64,000 nt of DNA from Euborellia annulipes (lineage: Eukaryota > Arthropoda > Insecta > Dermaptera > Anisolabididae), in contig JAKCPI010007998.1 in assembly GCA_023213315.1 (NCBI GenBank), forward strand, positions 16,926 through 80,925, read 5' to 3'. Both the position numbers and the translations under genes were made by a program. A model generated the notes under the pieces. It was not told where the DNA came from, ran no database searches, and saw only the letters and a program-made list of their open reading frames with translations. This document shows positions 11,497 through 23,335 of this stretch, in pieces (position 1 is the first letter of the stretch; each line of letters starts with the position of its first letter).

Positions 11497-12181
11497 AGAA
11501 AAAATCTGGTGTGCTGCCACGCACACAACTTTCTCTTACCTTCGGTAATCGAAAGTTGTGTACTGTGCTTGTCACACCAGATTTTTGTGTCGAAATATAT
11601 TTAGTTCCCGGAAGTAGGGAATATTTGAATTCAGATGTAAAATTTATAAGTATGGGAAAATATTTATATTTTGTAACCATGGCAACCATTTTTCCTATCT
11701 TTCCTATGAAACACAAGAGTAAAGTGGTCTTCAGAAGATTTCAATCGCAAAATGAGAATATACATTTTAAAGAGCATCTAAAAAATAATTGATTTTTGAA
11801 TTTTAAAAAATCGTTGGAGCAAATTTTGAGAAAATCGAAAAAAACTGAAAAAGTACATCAGTAAAGTACTAGTACTCTTTGGCCGATTTTGATTAAAAGC
11901 TTATTTTTCCGGTCCCAGGGGGTGTTTAACTTAAATATAAAATTTCAACCTCGTAGCTCAATTCCTTCATCCTTAAAATTGAACACACACCCACCCACAC
12001 ACCCACCCACACACCCACCCACACACCCACCCACAGACAGACCATGTCGCGAAAACCACTTTTTGGATTCAGGGGACCTCAAAACGTGAAGATCCATCAA
12101 AATCTCGACATCGAATTTTTGACATGAATCCAATACTTTCTCTCTATATATATATTACATATATACATAGGTAAGAGAAAA
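11497..12181 (+). repeat. HP-family dispersed repeat, most complete copy
   Basis: Order of parts: outer hairpin arm AAAAATCTGGTGTG; inner hairpin around ACAACTTTCTCTTACC and its complement; CACACCAGATTTTTG; a block with TTGTAACCATGGCAACC; a block ending AAGTACTAGTACTTT; GGTCCCAGGG; CAACCTCGTAGCTC; a microsatellite (here CACCCA-type); GACAGACCATGTCGCGAAAAC; CATCAAAATCTCGACATCG; and a palindromic end TACTTTCTC...GGTAAGAGAAA. The overlapping frames (134, 93, 66 and 62 aa) come from this non-coding repeat. It has no terminal inverted repeats, hence neither a MITE nor an LTR element by structure. Confidence 0.75.
11984..12034. repeat. 12-bp tandem repeat (ACACCCACCCAC)n
   Basis: About four exact 12-bp units. 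It occupies the slot that holds (CAGA)n in other HP copies, showing replacement or slippage of the internal microsatellite. Confidence 0.9.
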
Positions 12182-12184
12182 AAA

Positions 12185-12835
12185 ATTAATAAATAGGCCT
12201 ACTTAAAAATATTTTTTTTTTTTTAGAGCGCATGAGTAACAAAGAAAGTTTTATAAAGAAAAAGAACACTTTTTTTGTTCATTTCTCACGAAATGCTTCT
12301 TCAAATAAAAGAATATTTTATTTACGAGTATCTAAAGTAGGATTTGGTTAGGAAAAAAAAATTAAATCTACATTTTTCAATAAATCTTTTCGTTTTAACG
12401 TTGAAACGCTAAAAAAATGCCAGAAAATCTGTCAATATGCCTGGTAAAGAGCACAATAGAAAATAAATTGTATAGATCCTTTCAATTTAAGTATTTGATT
12501 AAACTCTCAAGTGAAACTTTTTTTTTTTTTTTTTTTGCAAGTGATATTTTTTCTATTTTCATTTAAAGTTAAATTTATATCCTTTTAAAAAAGCTAAGAT
12601 AAATTAAACAAGTTATCACACAGTCGGAGGATATCTAGATAGAGGACAGAGGTAAGGGAATGGGAAAAAAGGTGATTAATATACTTTTAAATTTTTTTAT
12701 AATATTTGTGAAATTTAATTAGAATATTAATGAATTAATTTTTGTTTTGTTTATTTATGCCTTAGCCAGTGGCTAAAGAATGAATACATATTATTATAAA
12801 TTTTTTGTTGGAGAAAATATGGACTGAAGAGAGAC
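12185..12835. other. AT-rich stretch, no gene seen
   Basis: Nothing supportable. A T-run lies at about 12520-12536. Confidence 0.5.
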
Positions 12836-12839
12836 TCCA

Positions 12840-13130
12840 CTTTAGGGGAGAAAAACAAAAAAATAATCCAGTAGAAAGAAAATAACGAAAAATAAACTAA
12901 CAATGGTAAGCAAACAGGATATAGGAAAATAAACGTAGGCAAATAAGAAATATGGAAAAATAATCGGCTAGAAAGAAAATTTCGAAAAATGAACCTAGAT
13001 AAATGGACCTATATCGAAAAATTTTAATAAACAAAGTGTCGAAAAATAATGTCGTAGACAAATAAAATGTCGAAAAATAAACTAAGCAAACAAGGTATAT
13101 CGGAAAATAAAAGTAGGGAAATAATAACTA
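12840..13130. repeat. Degenerate tandem repeat rich in CGAAAAATAA units
   Basis: Loose repeats of about 30-45 bp share the theme GAAAAATAAAC-TAG-CAAA-AA-TAT (for example 12925-12960, 13030-13065 and 13070-13110). The units have diverged strongly. No coding signal. Confidence 0.5.
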
Positions 13131-13164
13131 AATATATTTTTGTTTGAAAAAGTTTGTTTACGCT

Positions 13165-13310
13165 CCGGGAATTTCAGGGTTTCAACAATGGCCGTGCAAG
13201 AAACATGCCCGCATGTCCTAAATTTGCCCGCCGAAGGCGATCTTGGGGGCCTAGGGGGACGAAGCCCCCTGGCTAGCGCAAGGTTCGCCGAAGGCGGTAA
13301 TTTTTAATTC
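13165..13310. repeat. GC-rich repeat fragment with CGAAGGCG palindromic units
   Basis: A compact GC-rich block contains GCCGAAGGCG twice (about 13231 and 13287) and a hairpin GGGGG-ACGAAG-CCCCC. It stands out sharply from the AT-rich flanks and looks like a transposon fragment of unknown class. No frame of useful length. Confidence 0.45.
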
Positions 13311-13314
13311 TAAT

Positions 13315-14030
13315 TTTTTTGTCATGTTCTCAATTTATGAACTTATTAAATGGCTTTAATCAAAAATCGATTATTAATATGTTTCATCCCATTTATGAAT
13401 TATAAGTAGAGTATAATAATGAGGAAAGCTCAAAGGTCCATTTAGTTTTTATTATAAATTAATTATCAACCTTTTGATGGTAAATAGAAGTGGCCAAAAG
13501 CCTCTTATTAGTTGGTTCCCCAACATTAATTAGAATTTATTGATTATAGTATAATGGCATTTGAATAAGTTTGAACAAATGCAAAAATAAACAAAGCAAA
13601 ATTCATTTATATATTAATTTAAATTTCAAAAAAGATTATTAAATATTCAAAGTACATGGACCTATTTTTAAACATCAAATAAACTAAAAAAGGTTCTATT
13701 CTCTATGGAGTTAAAAAAAAAAAAATAAAAAAAGTAAAACTTTTTCAAACATATTTGAGCTGGTTAATGAATGAATAGCTTATTAATAATCCTTTAAATT
13801 TGTTTTAGCCCGTTGAAATGGAATTTTATATTTTAAATTAATAATATAATAAGGCAAAGCAAAAGAATATTAATTATAAACAAAAATTTTCTAATTAATC
13901 AATTTTTTTTCGCACTATTATGTATTAAAAAAAAAATAATAATAATAAATACGGCAGGTATTATGATATAGAAAAATTAACTCCAATTTTTTTATATATA
14001 TAAAAAAATAAACATAAAAGAAGAGAAAAT
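13315..14030. other. AT-rich stretch, no gene seen
   Basis: Nothing supportable. A short inverted match of GTTTGAAAAAGTTT (about 13143-13156) with AACTTTTTCAAAC (about 13738) is too short to call an element. Confidence 0.45.
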
Positions 14031-14037
14031 TTTTTTA

Positions 14038-14095
14038 AATATTTTTCAGCATCTGAGGTCATTTAGATCAGTTCATATTTATTTCAATTAATTAT
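14038..14095 (-). repeat. SINE tail fragment (B type), minus strand
   Basis: The reverse complement reads AATTGAAATAAATATGAAC, TCTAAATGACCTCAGATGC, TGAAAAAT, matching the tail of the B-type SINEs. The head is absent. Confidence 0.55.
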
Positions 14096-14654
14096 TAACC
14101 AATATAATTTAAATGAACGTGAAAGTGACACAAACATGATATGATCACCACTCCAAAGCAAGGGCATCGAGAGATTCATCCAGATCAAGACCTAAGTGGC
14201 CCTTATCGTATCAATAAACAAATAAATGCAAAATTTACTCGATTATAGAGAAAAAAAAAATAAATATTAATATTATTACTTTCGCTAGAAATAATCTCCT
14301 CTCCATTTGAATTATTTGGGTTTAAATATAAAGAATTAGCATAAAACCGCATCTCTAATATTCACGAATTTTGAAATGAATTAATTTACAATTAATTAAA
14401 GGATTTGAATTATAAGTCCATTTAAATAAAAATATTTATTATACTGATTAATGTATTAAAAATATTTTTTTTAATAATAAAAAAAATATTATTTCAACGA
14501 ATTATTTTATAAATATTCAAAACTTTGACGATGTTCTTTACCAAAAGTTTAAGATTTAAATTGTTTAAAGAAAGTTGAACTAATCAGGATAAAATAAAAA
14601 AGAATTCTGATCGGTCTAAAAATTTTTTATTGATTATCCTCCGATAGTATCGAG

Positions 14655-14845
14655 CAGGGCCGGATCTAGGGGGCTAGGGGGGGGGGGGGCAGTGGGTGCA
14701 AGGCGGCAGGCATCAGGGGGCGGCAATTAAAGAAAGATTTACTAAATAAAAGGTAAAATGATATGAATTTTGTATAGAAAATTTTAAGGAGGGGGGCGGC
14801 ATATTAAATTTTGCACCCCTTAAAAATCTCGTAGTTCCGGCCCTG
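14655..14845. mobile_element. hAT-type MITE, 191 bp, with 8-bp target duplication
   Basis: The ends are CAGGGCCGGATCTAG and the complement CAGGGCCGGAACTAC. They are flanked by perfect 8-bp direct repeats GTATCGAG at 14647-14654 and 14846-14853. This is a textbook hAT footprint. The interior is G-rich near both ends. Its central part (about 14730-14797) resembles the interior of the differently ended MITE at 8857-9240. It is non-autonomous. Confidence 0.9.
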
Positions 14846-15094
14846 GTATCGAGGACCATACATTACCCATCTTCAAAACTAAAGATTGGAGTAAAATAGA
14901 CCATGACATTATTTAAGTGCATAACTTCAACAACCTACGAGTGTGCTTGAAGGAATTTAACGATCACCTCATAGCTTTTGTTTAGTGGTGATGATTGTGC
15001 ATTGTCACCTAACCTCTCGAAAGAGGATTAATAAAATAATTTTTGGCACAACAGAAATTCAATTTGGACGCAGGTGAATTAGGAGAATGAATGA

Positions 15095-15388
15095 AAACTT
15101 TTTAAGCTACAAGTACTACTTCCAAGTGACGTATTTACTCCAAAAGTTGATAGAAATCTACAATTTTAGTGTAAAGAGGATATACCTAATTTCATCCATC
15201 TAGCTACTTTGGTTTTTAAGCAATAGTGTTCCCACACACACACACACACACACACACAGACAGACAGACATAATGCCCAAAATGGTATTTTTGGGCTCAA
15301 GGAGGTCTAAAACGTGGAGAAACATCAAAATCTCGAAGTCGAATTTTTTTACGATAACAATACTTTCTCTATACGAGAAAGTAAAAAT
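15095..15388 (+). repeat. HP-related repeat (second subfamily)
   Basis: The copy shares with HP the order ATTTCATCCATCTAGCTAC, a (CA)n(CAGA)n tract (15233-15270), CATCAAAATCTCGAAGTCG and a palindromic end TACTTTCTC-TATAC-GAGAAAGTA (15360-15385). It differs in the middle (ATAATGCCCAAAATGGTATT). It is a diverged relative of the HP copies. The open frame beginning at 15273 is a shadow. Confidence 0.65.
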
Positions 15389-15389
15389 G

Positions 15390-17390
15390 ATATATTATTT
15401 TCACAAAGGATTGTATAGCAATTCACTGAAAACAAATAACATTTCTATTTCTATAGCATTCTCGATCTCAAACAGAAATTGTTTGTATTTTATCTTGCCT
15501 TTTTTTGTTTAAATTTCTTTGAATTTTTGAATATTCAAGGATTCGAAATTTTATTTGAACTTTTTTCCTCCATTTTACGTTTTGCCCTTTTTTTTTACAT
15601 AATTCAAAAAAAAAAAACAACTATCATTGAATTAAGAAATGAAAAAAAAAAATTCTTTATAATAAAAATATTTCTTTAATTTAATTAAAAATTCAAAAAA
15701 GAAATGTTTATAAATTGCCTTTTTATAAAAATGCATATTTTAAAAAAAATGAGCTTTATCTCTTTTTTTATTACTCAATGAAAATATTAATCAAATTAAA
15801 ATAAGAAAAACGGCAAAATAATCCTTTTATATTAACAGGATTTATTTTTAAAATGTTCATTCAAGAAAGAACTTTTATGTTCCTCTAAACTTGATACGAA
15901 AGCTTTGTTGAAAGGGTTGAAATCCTTGAATTACGATCCTATTTTACACCCTCCCTGATAATCAATATCCATTAAAGGACAGAGCGTGATATATAATCTA
16001 TAGTTAGCTATATAGTACAGCATTATTTTGGCAGCAGATCAGAAAGCTGTGGCTGGATATGATTGAACCTTTTTTTTTTTTTGATTAAACAAAATTTTTG
16101 TCGAGTGCTGTCAGGGGTATAATTTATATTAATGAAAATCGAAACTCGCAAAGATCCATTTAAATAAAAAGGTTTTTTTTTTCATTTATGATTAAATTTT
16201 TAAAAAAGATCGAGACCCAATAAAATGTTAGCAATAGAAAAGTTAAAAATTGACTTTTTATTATCTGAATTTTACTTTTTTTTTTATACGTCAAAAAAAG
16301 GGGCAATTTTCATATTCATTTCATTATCTCGTTTTGTTTTATGAAGATTACCAACGACATCTCGGAAATTAAATTTGTTATAGGCCCTCCTCTTATACTT
16401 ATATACATATGTATTTTAATCTTCTCTGTCAAATTTGTTAATTTTAACTAAGCTAAGGAGTTTTAATTTCATAAATTTTTCATACTTTATTATTCCCAAT
16501 GACCCAAAAAATATTGTAATTATAAATTTCAAAAAATAATCAAAATATATGGATAAATTAAAGTTTAATTAGATTTTGGAGGGATGGTAATTGGATTTTT
16601 TTTTTATATTCCATCAGACATGTATTTATTAAAAAAGATTATTTTTTTAAATAATTGTTTAATTAAATGTGCAATATTTCGAATATATAAAAAAATATTC
16701 AAAGCCTTGTTGAAATATTTATAATTAATAAATGATCAGTAAAAATATAATAAAGAGAATTTAAAAAAAAAAACCTTGCTTGAAATTTTAATAATATTCC
16801 AAGTAATTGTCCCCATTCTCTAAAGGCCAATCTATCTTTCAGACAGCACCCGGATATTGCGGCAAAAAAAATATCTTTTAAAAGAATCGGTTATCGACCG
16901 AACAAATCTGTTTATTTTAGAGTATAGGAAAGAAATGCTACATTCAGAGAGAAAATCAGTGAGAATTCTCTGGATGAGTTCAAATAGTATTTGTTTCTCC
17001 TTAGCCAAGACTTTGCTATCTCGCCTAATCAGAAAGCATATTACATTTCCCTTTTTTTATATTATCCCAATCGATAGGATATAACCACTTCAATGGTGAC
17101 AAGTAATGTAGCCTAGCTCGAAAGCTAACCCCTTTTTGCTTTTGTGTCTAATTTTCAACAAGAAGATTGGATTTATCATCTTTCAATATTTACCAGAATA
17201 AAATTATTATCACCAATAAAAGTAAAAAAATTAATAAATATTATAAAGATTATCTTCAAGTCAAGACAGTGAATTAAACACCTAATTAATATATAAACAA
17301 TAATCTCAAAAGACCGAAAAAAGTTAATTAAAATTAAATATGCAAATTAAACATTTGGTTATTTGTTTCAAAGGTTTTATTAATTACAAA
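15390..17390. other. AT-rich stretch, no gene seen
   Basis: About 2 kb of AT-rich sequence with many A/T runs. Open frames at 15273-15679 and 16857-17084 are rich in F, I, L and K and have no motif. I see no RNA gene or element. Confidence 0.5.
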
Positions 17391-17397
17391 ATTATTA

Positions 17398-17436
17398 CTT
17401 GATACGTATTTCGACAATTACTTATCATCATCAGAA
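17398..17436 (-). ncRNA. Weak hammerhead-like fragment
   Basis: The minus strand reads CTGATGA, an AT-rich spacer, TTGTCGAAATACG. The conserved boxes are in the correct order, but neither stem is convincing. It may be the end of another Penelope-type fragment. Confidence 0.18.
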
Positions 17437-17486
17437 ATGGTTAGATTCTAATACATGAAAGTAGAATCATTATACACTACAAGAAG

Positions 17487-17712
17487 TAAGAGGTGGTCCG
17501 CATATTACGTAACGCCTTTTTTTTACGATATTCTAGCCCCCCCCCTGTCACAGTTAGTTGCATACAAACAAACGCCCCTACAAATATTATCTCACAACAT
17601 AGACCAATCCCTGCCCGAAACCGAAACTTGTTTTAAACTTTTTCTTAAAATTTCCTATACAAAATTCATATTTCAATTCATTTTTCCCTCTTGCGAAAAT
17701 AATTTGGTTTAA
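17487..17712 (-). mobile_element. Truncated second copy of the 8857-9240 MITE
   Basis: GGTCCGCATATTACGTAACGC, the C-rich stretch after TTCTAGCC, CATACAAACAAACGCCCCTA and CTACAAATATTATCTCACAA match the complement of the copy at 8857-9240. One terminus is seen near 17490; the other is missing. Confidence 0.6.
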
Positions 17713-17714
17713 AT

Positions 17715-18580
17715 TCCAATTCGATTGAAATAAATTTTTCTTCTGGGACAGGTTGCGAAACCTTGACCTTTGGGTCGAAGACGAAATTCAAATAGTTATG
17801 TAGAACTTTGAACATATCTTTTCGATTCCAGACAGTGTCTACTTTTCTCTGAATAAATAAAAATATAAAGCTATTAATTACAACTACACCAATGACAAAA
17901 ATATGATAGAATTTGTGTTACTAATCAAACAATAAGAAAAATAACTAGCAATCAGCATGCTTTTAGAGACCCTATATTCTCTGCTAGCCATAAACATCGA
18001 ACCATTTATTAAATTAGTAGTGAAAATTGATCTCATCAATTTTTAAAGATTAATCACCTTTTATTCAATAACTAAACAAAAATCAATCAAAATGTGAAGG
18101 TTGTAGAATTAATTGATGGAGATCTTTTTACATAATAAATCATCTAATTTTATCTCTATTCTTATCTAGGCTAAATAAATTTACAAGTATGCAAATAAAT
18201 TAAATTTGAAATCGTTTAATTGGTTTTAATTATTTAATTAATATCTTAAAATAATATATTTTAATAATAGGAGCTTGGTATGTTAAAATTAATTGTAAGT
18301 TTATTAATAATTTATATTCATTATTGATAAACATTTTAGCTCTTTGAATTGAAGGGATGCGAGTTGATGTGCAAAATTTATAACAGTGTATAAACCAAAA
18401 AAAAACCCAATCTAATGGATATTTAAGGGGTATGAAAAAATTTCGGAAAATTTAGTCATGTATTAAATTTTGTCAATAACATATCATTTTGACTTTTAAA
18501 CATTGTCAAATGAATAATAGTATTTGTCAATCTATTAATTTTCATTTTCAAGGTTCGGAAGAAATTAAATAGAAGACAAT
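17715..18580. other. AT-rich stretch, no gene seen
   Basis: Nothing supportable. Confidence 0.5.
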
Positions 18581-18585
18581 ATAGC

Positions 18586-19362
18586 CAGGGCCGCAGACAG
18601 ACTTGACGGGCCCCGGGGCTACTTACTAATACGGGCCCCCCCCAAAAAAAAAAAAAGTTTGTTTTTTAGTATATAAAAGGCTATTGTGGTCTTCATGCCA
18701 ACAATTTTTTACACAGTTTTTGAGACAACTTTTGAAATAGTTATACCTAGCTTAAAATATTTATTTAAATAAAGTTATTTAAAATTTTTTCAAAATTTCC
18801 TAACCAATACAATACAATAATTTATCGAGGCCAGTTCCGGACAGAGGAATTCGGGGGAAATCTGGGGGGATGGAAAATTTTTTGAAAATTAGCCACTGAA
18901 ATCTGCGTTTTTAGCTATCCTGAGTCGTGAAATGATCAAACTTGATTTGAGGTTAAAAGGCCCGGGCCCCTTGAGGAAAAAAATTTCAAGAAAATGATTT
19001 TTTTTAATTGAAATTTTAAGATTTGAGGTTAAAGGGCCCGGGCCCCTGAGAAAAAATTTCAAGAAAATGATATTTTTTTTAATTGAAATTTTAAGATTTG
19101 AGCTTAAAGGGCCCGGGCCCCGTGAAGAAAAAAATTTCAAGAAAATGATATTTTTTTAAAATGAAATTTTAAGATTTGAACTTAAAGGGCCCGGGCCCCT
19201 TGAGGAAAAAATTTCAAGAAAATGATATTTTTTTAATTGAAATTTTAACCATGAAACTTAATTTTTATTAGAATTTTAAGGTGGGAGCGCAATGGGCCCG
19301 GGCCCCCTCAGAGGGCCCGGGCCCCGGGGATATAGCCCCCCTGCCCCCCCTGTCGGGCCCTG
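18586..19362. mobile_element. hAT-like GC-rich element with internal minisatellite
   Basis: The left end CAGGGCCGCAGACAGACTTG and the right end TGTCGGGCCCTG are inverted hAT-style termini, with CCCGGGCCCC-type sequence next to both. The flanks AATATAGC and AAGCTATT do not match, so no duplication supports the boundaries. The centre holds a four-unit tandem array. The minus-strand frames at 18889-19140 and 19268-19562 are periodic shadows of this repeat. Confidence 0.5.
18940..19262. repeat. Minisatellite, ~76-bp unit, four copies
   Basis: The marker GGCCCGGGCCCC recurs at 18959, 19035, 19110 and 19188 (spacing 76, 75, 78). Each unit continues with a TTTCAAGAAAATGAT block, a T-run and GAAATTTTAAGATTTG. 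Units differ by few substitutions and homopolymer length, so the expansion looks recent. Confidence 0.9.
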
Positions 19363-19416
19363 AAGCTATTGATATATTAAAATAAGAATAGAAGTTTGGT
19401 GGCTGTGAATGTAGCT

Positions 19417-19464
19417 GATTGGAGCAAGGCTTTCCATTTGGCTGAACCTGCCCTTGCTCCAATC
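19417..19464. repeat. Short perfect hairpin
   Basis: GATTGGAGCAAGG pairs with CCTTGCTCCAATC across about 20 nt. It lies between the hAT-like element and an HP copy. Function unknown; a small foldback remnant is likely. Confidence 0.5.
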
Positions 19465-19479
19465 ATTAAAAATAAAGTA

Positions 19480-19916
19480 AGTGTAAGGTAACTGAAATGC
19501 CTATTTAGTACAAGAGTAAAGTCCGCTTCACAAGATTTCAATGTGAAAATGAGAATATACATTTTAAAAAGAATCTAAAAAATAATTGATTTATGAATTT
19601 CAAAGGCGAATTTTGAGTAAATTAAAAAATAAGAGAAAGTAAAAAACTGAATAAGTACATAAGTAAAGTACTAGTACTTTTTGATTAAAAGCTTATTTTC
19701 ACGCCATAGGAGAATGTTTAACTTAAATATAAAATTTCAATCTCCTAGCTCAATTCCTTCATGGTTCAAATTAAACACACACAGAGCATGTTGCGAAAAC
19801 CACTTTTTTGGACTCATGGACCTCAAAAACGTAGATATCCATCAAAATCTCGACATCGAATTTTTGACATGAATCAAATACTTTCTCTCTATATAGGAAA
19901 CATATAGGTAAGAGAA
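19480..19916 (+). repeat. HP-family repeat, 5'-truncated copy
   Basis: It starts in the block with AAGAGTAAAGTCCGCTTCAC, then carries AAGTACTAGTACTTTTTG, CTCCTAGCTCAATTCC, a nearly lost microsatellite, GCATGTTGCGAAAACC, CATCAAAATCTCGACATCG and TACTTTCTC...GGTAAGAGAAA. The 5' double hairpin is missing. Confidence 0.75.
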
Positions 19917-20504
19917 AATAAAAAAATCATAGTTCATTTATTTATTATTTTTTAAGAGTTCGCCCTCACAACTGAAATTACTGTTCTAGGCTTATATATC
20001 AAAAACATGAAGTGCAACTGGATGTCTTCGGTTTGAAGGTTGATTTTGTTAAATAGAAAATAGTACGAGACTATCTGTAGTAATAATAATAAAACCCCGG
20101 CTGAAGGCATCTTTTTTGAATATTTACTAACAAAATCGTTATCAATACCTATTGCAAACTCTTAACCCCAAAACTCAAGCTACTAGGGCCTCAAAAGTAT
20201 AGACCTATTTACGTCATCATGACGAGTTAATCCACAAAATGAAAAATTGTATCATATTGCCAGGGATTGACACATTGTGTCTATCAAGGCAGTGATTTAT
20301 GCAAATGTATATTCTATATTAAAGATATGTCAGATATAATCTCTCGGGATCTCCATGGATCTATCTCGCAGTGAAATTAAATGAGACAAAAAAAAAAAAT
20401 CATTTTGCATATTTCATAACCTTTTTGCATAAAAGCATATTTTCTCAAAATTAATAAAGTAGTAGGTTAAATTTTTCTTTATTTTATTCAAATCTCATAC
20501 GACG

Positions 20505-20565
20505 TACGACGTCTATGCGACCATCTTCATGGCTAGGGTTCAGTAAAAGACGACCGAAACGGTAT
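20505..20565 (-). repeat. Degenerate partner of the 23757-23797 ribozyme-like motif
   Basis: On the minus strand, GCCATGAAGATGGTCGCATAGACGTCG matches the copy at 23757 up to the point where GAAA would follow; that box is lost here. Confidence 0.35.
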
Positions 20566-20825
20566 TATAAAACGGTATATAAAGTATTATTAATTTTTTG
20601 ATTTCGATTTCACACCCGAGAAGCGGGAAAATATTTATAAATTTTTGTTCTTTTTTTCAATAATGGTTGCTTCTTTTTTCACAAAAAAAAAAAAAATATT
20701 TGCGATTGGGGAGGGAAGCGACTGTGTTGCAAATAAAAAAAAAATTTCAATATGAAAATCTAACAAGTAAGTTACAAGCCAACATTCCTATTCCTAATTA
20801 AATATTTATTAATTCATTCATATAC

Positions 20826-21115
20826 CCGAAAAAATAAGGGTGTGCCGCAGGGAGTTGAACCACGGATCCTCCAATTTGTACTCGGAGTGCCCTTATCATT
20901 AGACCACAGCACGACATTCGGGTATATGAACTCGGAAAGCAATTTTAGTCATCAGAAGAAATGGACCCAAATTCGGCGCCACAAATTTCAGGTGCAATCC
21001 AGATGGACTAATTGAGAAGATCTCAAATTTAAGGGCACTCAGAGTACAAATTGAAGGATCCGTGGTTTAACTCCCGGCGGCACGTCCTCATTTTTTCGGG
21101 TATATGAATTAATAA
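20826..21115. repeat. Foldback repeat whose arms each carry a tRNA-Glu-like sequence
   Basis: The outer arms ATATACCCGAAAAAATAAGGG (20820-20840) and CATTTTTTCGGGTATAT (about 21090-21108) are inverted. The minus-strand arm (20846-20915) reads like a tRNA: box A TGGTCTAATGATAAGG, CTCC/GGAG anticodon stem, box B GTGGTTCAACTCC, and a six-of-seven paired acceptor (GTGCTG with CGGCAC). The anticodon loop is two bases too long. The plus-strand arm (about 21032-21093) is a more decayed copy. I read it as a tRNA-derived SINE duplicated in inverted orientation rather than a working tRNA gene. Confidence 0.6.
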
Positions 21116-21119
21116 ATAT

Positions 21120-22265
21120 TTAATTATAGGAATAGGAATGTTGGCTTGTAATTTAGATTTTTATATTGAATTTTTTTTTTTTTTTTTTTTGCCCTGATCA
21201 GTGAGTACAGTTGTGAATTCTGGATCCATGCCATTTACTTATAAAACAATATGATCGATATGAAATTTTAAAGTATTGATACTTTTCTGACCAATATCGT
21301 ATAGTATCGATACTTGTAAAAAAAGTATTCAATGATACAAATATTAATACTTCATCTAAAATATGCATCTCAATACGAAATGCTATTTGTAAAAAAAATT
21401 ATAAAAAATGTTTTTACTTTTAGTTGTTTTTCTGAAATAATTAACTGAAAAATAAAAAAAGTTAAATAAGCAAAACAATTGGAAGCGAACGTGAAATTAA
21501 ATAAAAGTTCTTAATTAAGTTATATAGCTCTCACAAAATAGCTAGGGTATTTAATAAAAAATAAATATTTTTTGGAAGTATCTAAAATTATTTCAACTCG
21601 CGTCTCGTCTATAAAAATCTGCTAGCCCAGGTGTAACATTTTATTTTTTATCCTATTCACTTTTATGGAAGTGTTGGTGAAAGAGTATTAAATCTCCCGT
21701 GGAATAGCTTATATATATGTATATACTCATATAGATTTTTTGAATATATATTGGATAAAAAAATAAAACATTTCACGATATCTAATATATGTAGATATAT
21801 AAGCAAATAGTATAAAAATAAATGGAATAGGAATATGGGGTGGGATGAACGGAAGCGTTGGTCCATGGTGTCTTGGAAGAATGGTTATCGAGTGCTCTGC
21901 AGAGCATCTTTGATGAGCTAAGGCCCTCCGGGAGGCGAAAAGATGAAGATTTTAACCCACAATTCGCTGTTTCCGCAACATGGATTTAATACCTTCCGAG
22001 AAATGACCTGGCTTCTATTGCCATATAAAACCTCTTTACTTAAATATCTCAATTTAAAGAAACAGCTGGATATTTTAAAGAGATATTACACTCTTTGAGT
22101 TATTGTTATTTCAAGATTTTTTTTATATTATTACATTCTAACAATATTTGGTTTTTCAAAATATATTTTGAGTGATTATATATTTTCAAAATTTAAAGTT
22201 TTTATAGGCTATAATCAAAAAACTATTCAGTAAATAATAGTTAAAAAGTTTATGAGACCTATGTA
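21120..22265. other. AT-rich stretch, no gene seen
   Basis: It holds a long T-run (21171-21190) and a less AT-rich block at 21850-22010 with no clear frame. The minus frame at 21663-21866 shows no motif. Confidence 0.45.
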
Positions 22266-22274
22266 AATATTAAT

Positions 22275-22360
22275 ATTCAACTAGCTGTTCTGCCCGCCCC
22301 TGGAGCCCCTCGAGGCTCGGGCCCGCCTACAGCGGACGCTCGCCTTTTCTTAATAAAATG
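22275..22360. repeat. GC-rich repeat fragment
   Basis: CTAGCTGTTCTGCCCGCC begins an abrupt GC-rich block containing CCCCTCGAGGCTCGGGCCCG. It looks like the terminus of a dispersed repeat; only this end is seen. Confidence 0.35.
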
Positions 22361-22429
22361 CGGCAATTTTCAGTCAACACGTTTCAGGCAAAAATTAATA
22401 ATAAAAATACATATTCTTCATCTTTCTTC

Positions 22430-22650
22430 GCCTGATTATTCCCTCGGTGCGGGGTTGGCGGAGGGGGTGGGGGTTTTAGCGACTGGGAAGGAATAGAACA
22501 GGCCGGCCAGTCACACGGTCTGAAGCCTGTTGAAAATATAGAAGGGGAGAGACTGACATGCAAAGAACAGAAATACTGCCAGTCCCAGCTAGGGCAGCTC
22601 GTGGTCGCCATCCACGTACCCACAAGATGTGGGCCCCTGAGCAAAATAAT
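22430..22650. other. GC-rich block of unknown origin
   Basis: The composition switches to GC-rich with G-tracts (22450-22472) and GGCCGGCC. Both strands stay open (minus 22384-22695, plus 22558-22761), which follows from low stop density, and neither product has a known motif. A transposon fragment is more likely than an exon. Confidence 0.35.
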
Positions 22651-22694
22651 AAAAATAAAGCTACTTTTAAGACAACACTTCTGACGGCTAAGCA

Positions 22695-22760
22695 TTTTGG
22701 TTGCCTAAGCTCAACTCTTCACTCTCGAGCACATCAGGCACTCGTATTTTTGGAAGAGTG
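22695..22760. mobile_element. Fragment related to the 43489-43639 MITE
   Basis: GGTTGCCTAAGCTCAACTCT, CACTCTCGAGCACATCAGGC and ACTCGTATTTTTGG align with the right half of the mariner-like MITE at 43575-43639 (AAGCTCAAAGCTCCACTCTC, ATCACATTAGGTCC). Confidence 0.45.
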
Positions 22761-22769
22761 AAGGCAATG

Positions 22770-23304
22770 AGTTGAATCGATCGAGATGAGTTGAATGTTC
22801 AAAGATCAATCTAGAGGACAAAAATAACGATAAATATTATTCAAGAGCTCTGCTTTCTCCTCGGCCGAAATATGTACTAACGAAAATATTAAATCAAGTT
22901 TAGCTTTAATACGACACTCATGTAGGCTTTGAAGCGAAAGAGATAACAATTAGGTACTATTTTGAGAAACGAAATTATAGAATGCTGAATTGGATTCGGA
23001 TAAATGAGGACGATTTTGGGATGTCTGACAACTCAGTAATCCAATTTCCAATTTTTTTTTTTTTTTTTTCACTAGCAAATAAAAGACAGCAATATCTAAT
23101 GCCAATGGAATTTTTCCGCAGTAGTGTAATTTTCTAAATTGTTTTATTCTATTGAGATGCATGTAAATTGTTAAACTAACCTAAAATGTCAATCCTATCA
23201 TAAGAATTTATTTTCGTCTTGTTAACTTTATGATGAAAGATTTTACAATTATTAATATAGGTGGAAATTTATGATCCTTTTTAGAAAATGAAATTACTTA
23301 ACAC

Positions 23305-23335
<31 letters not shown>
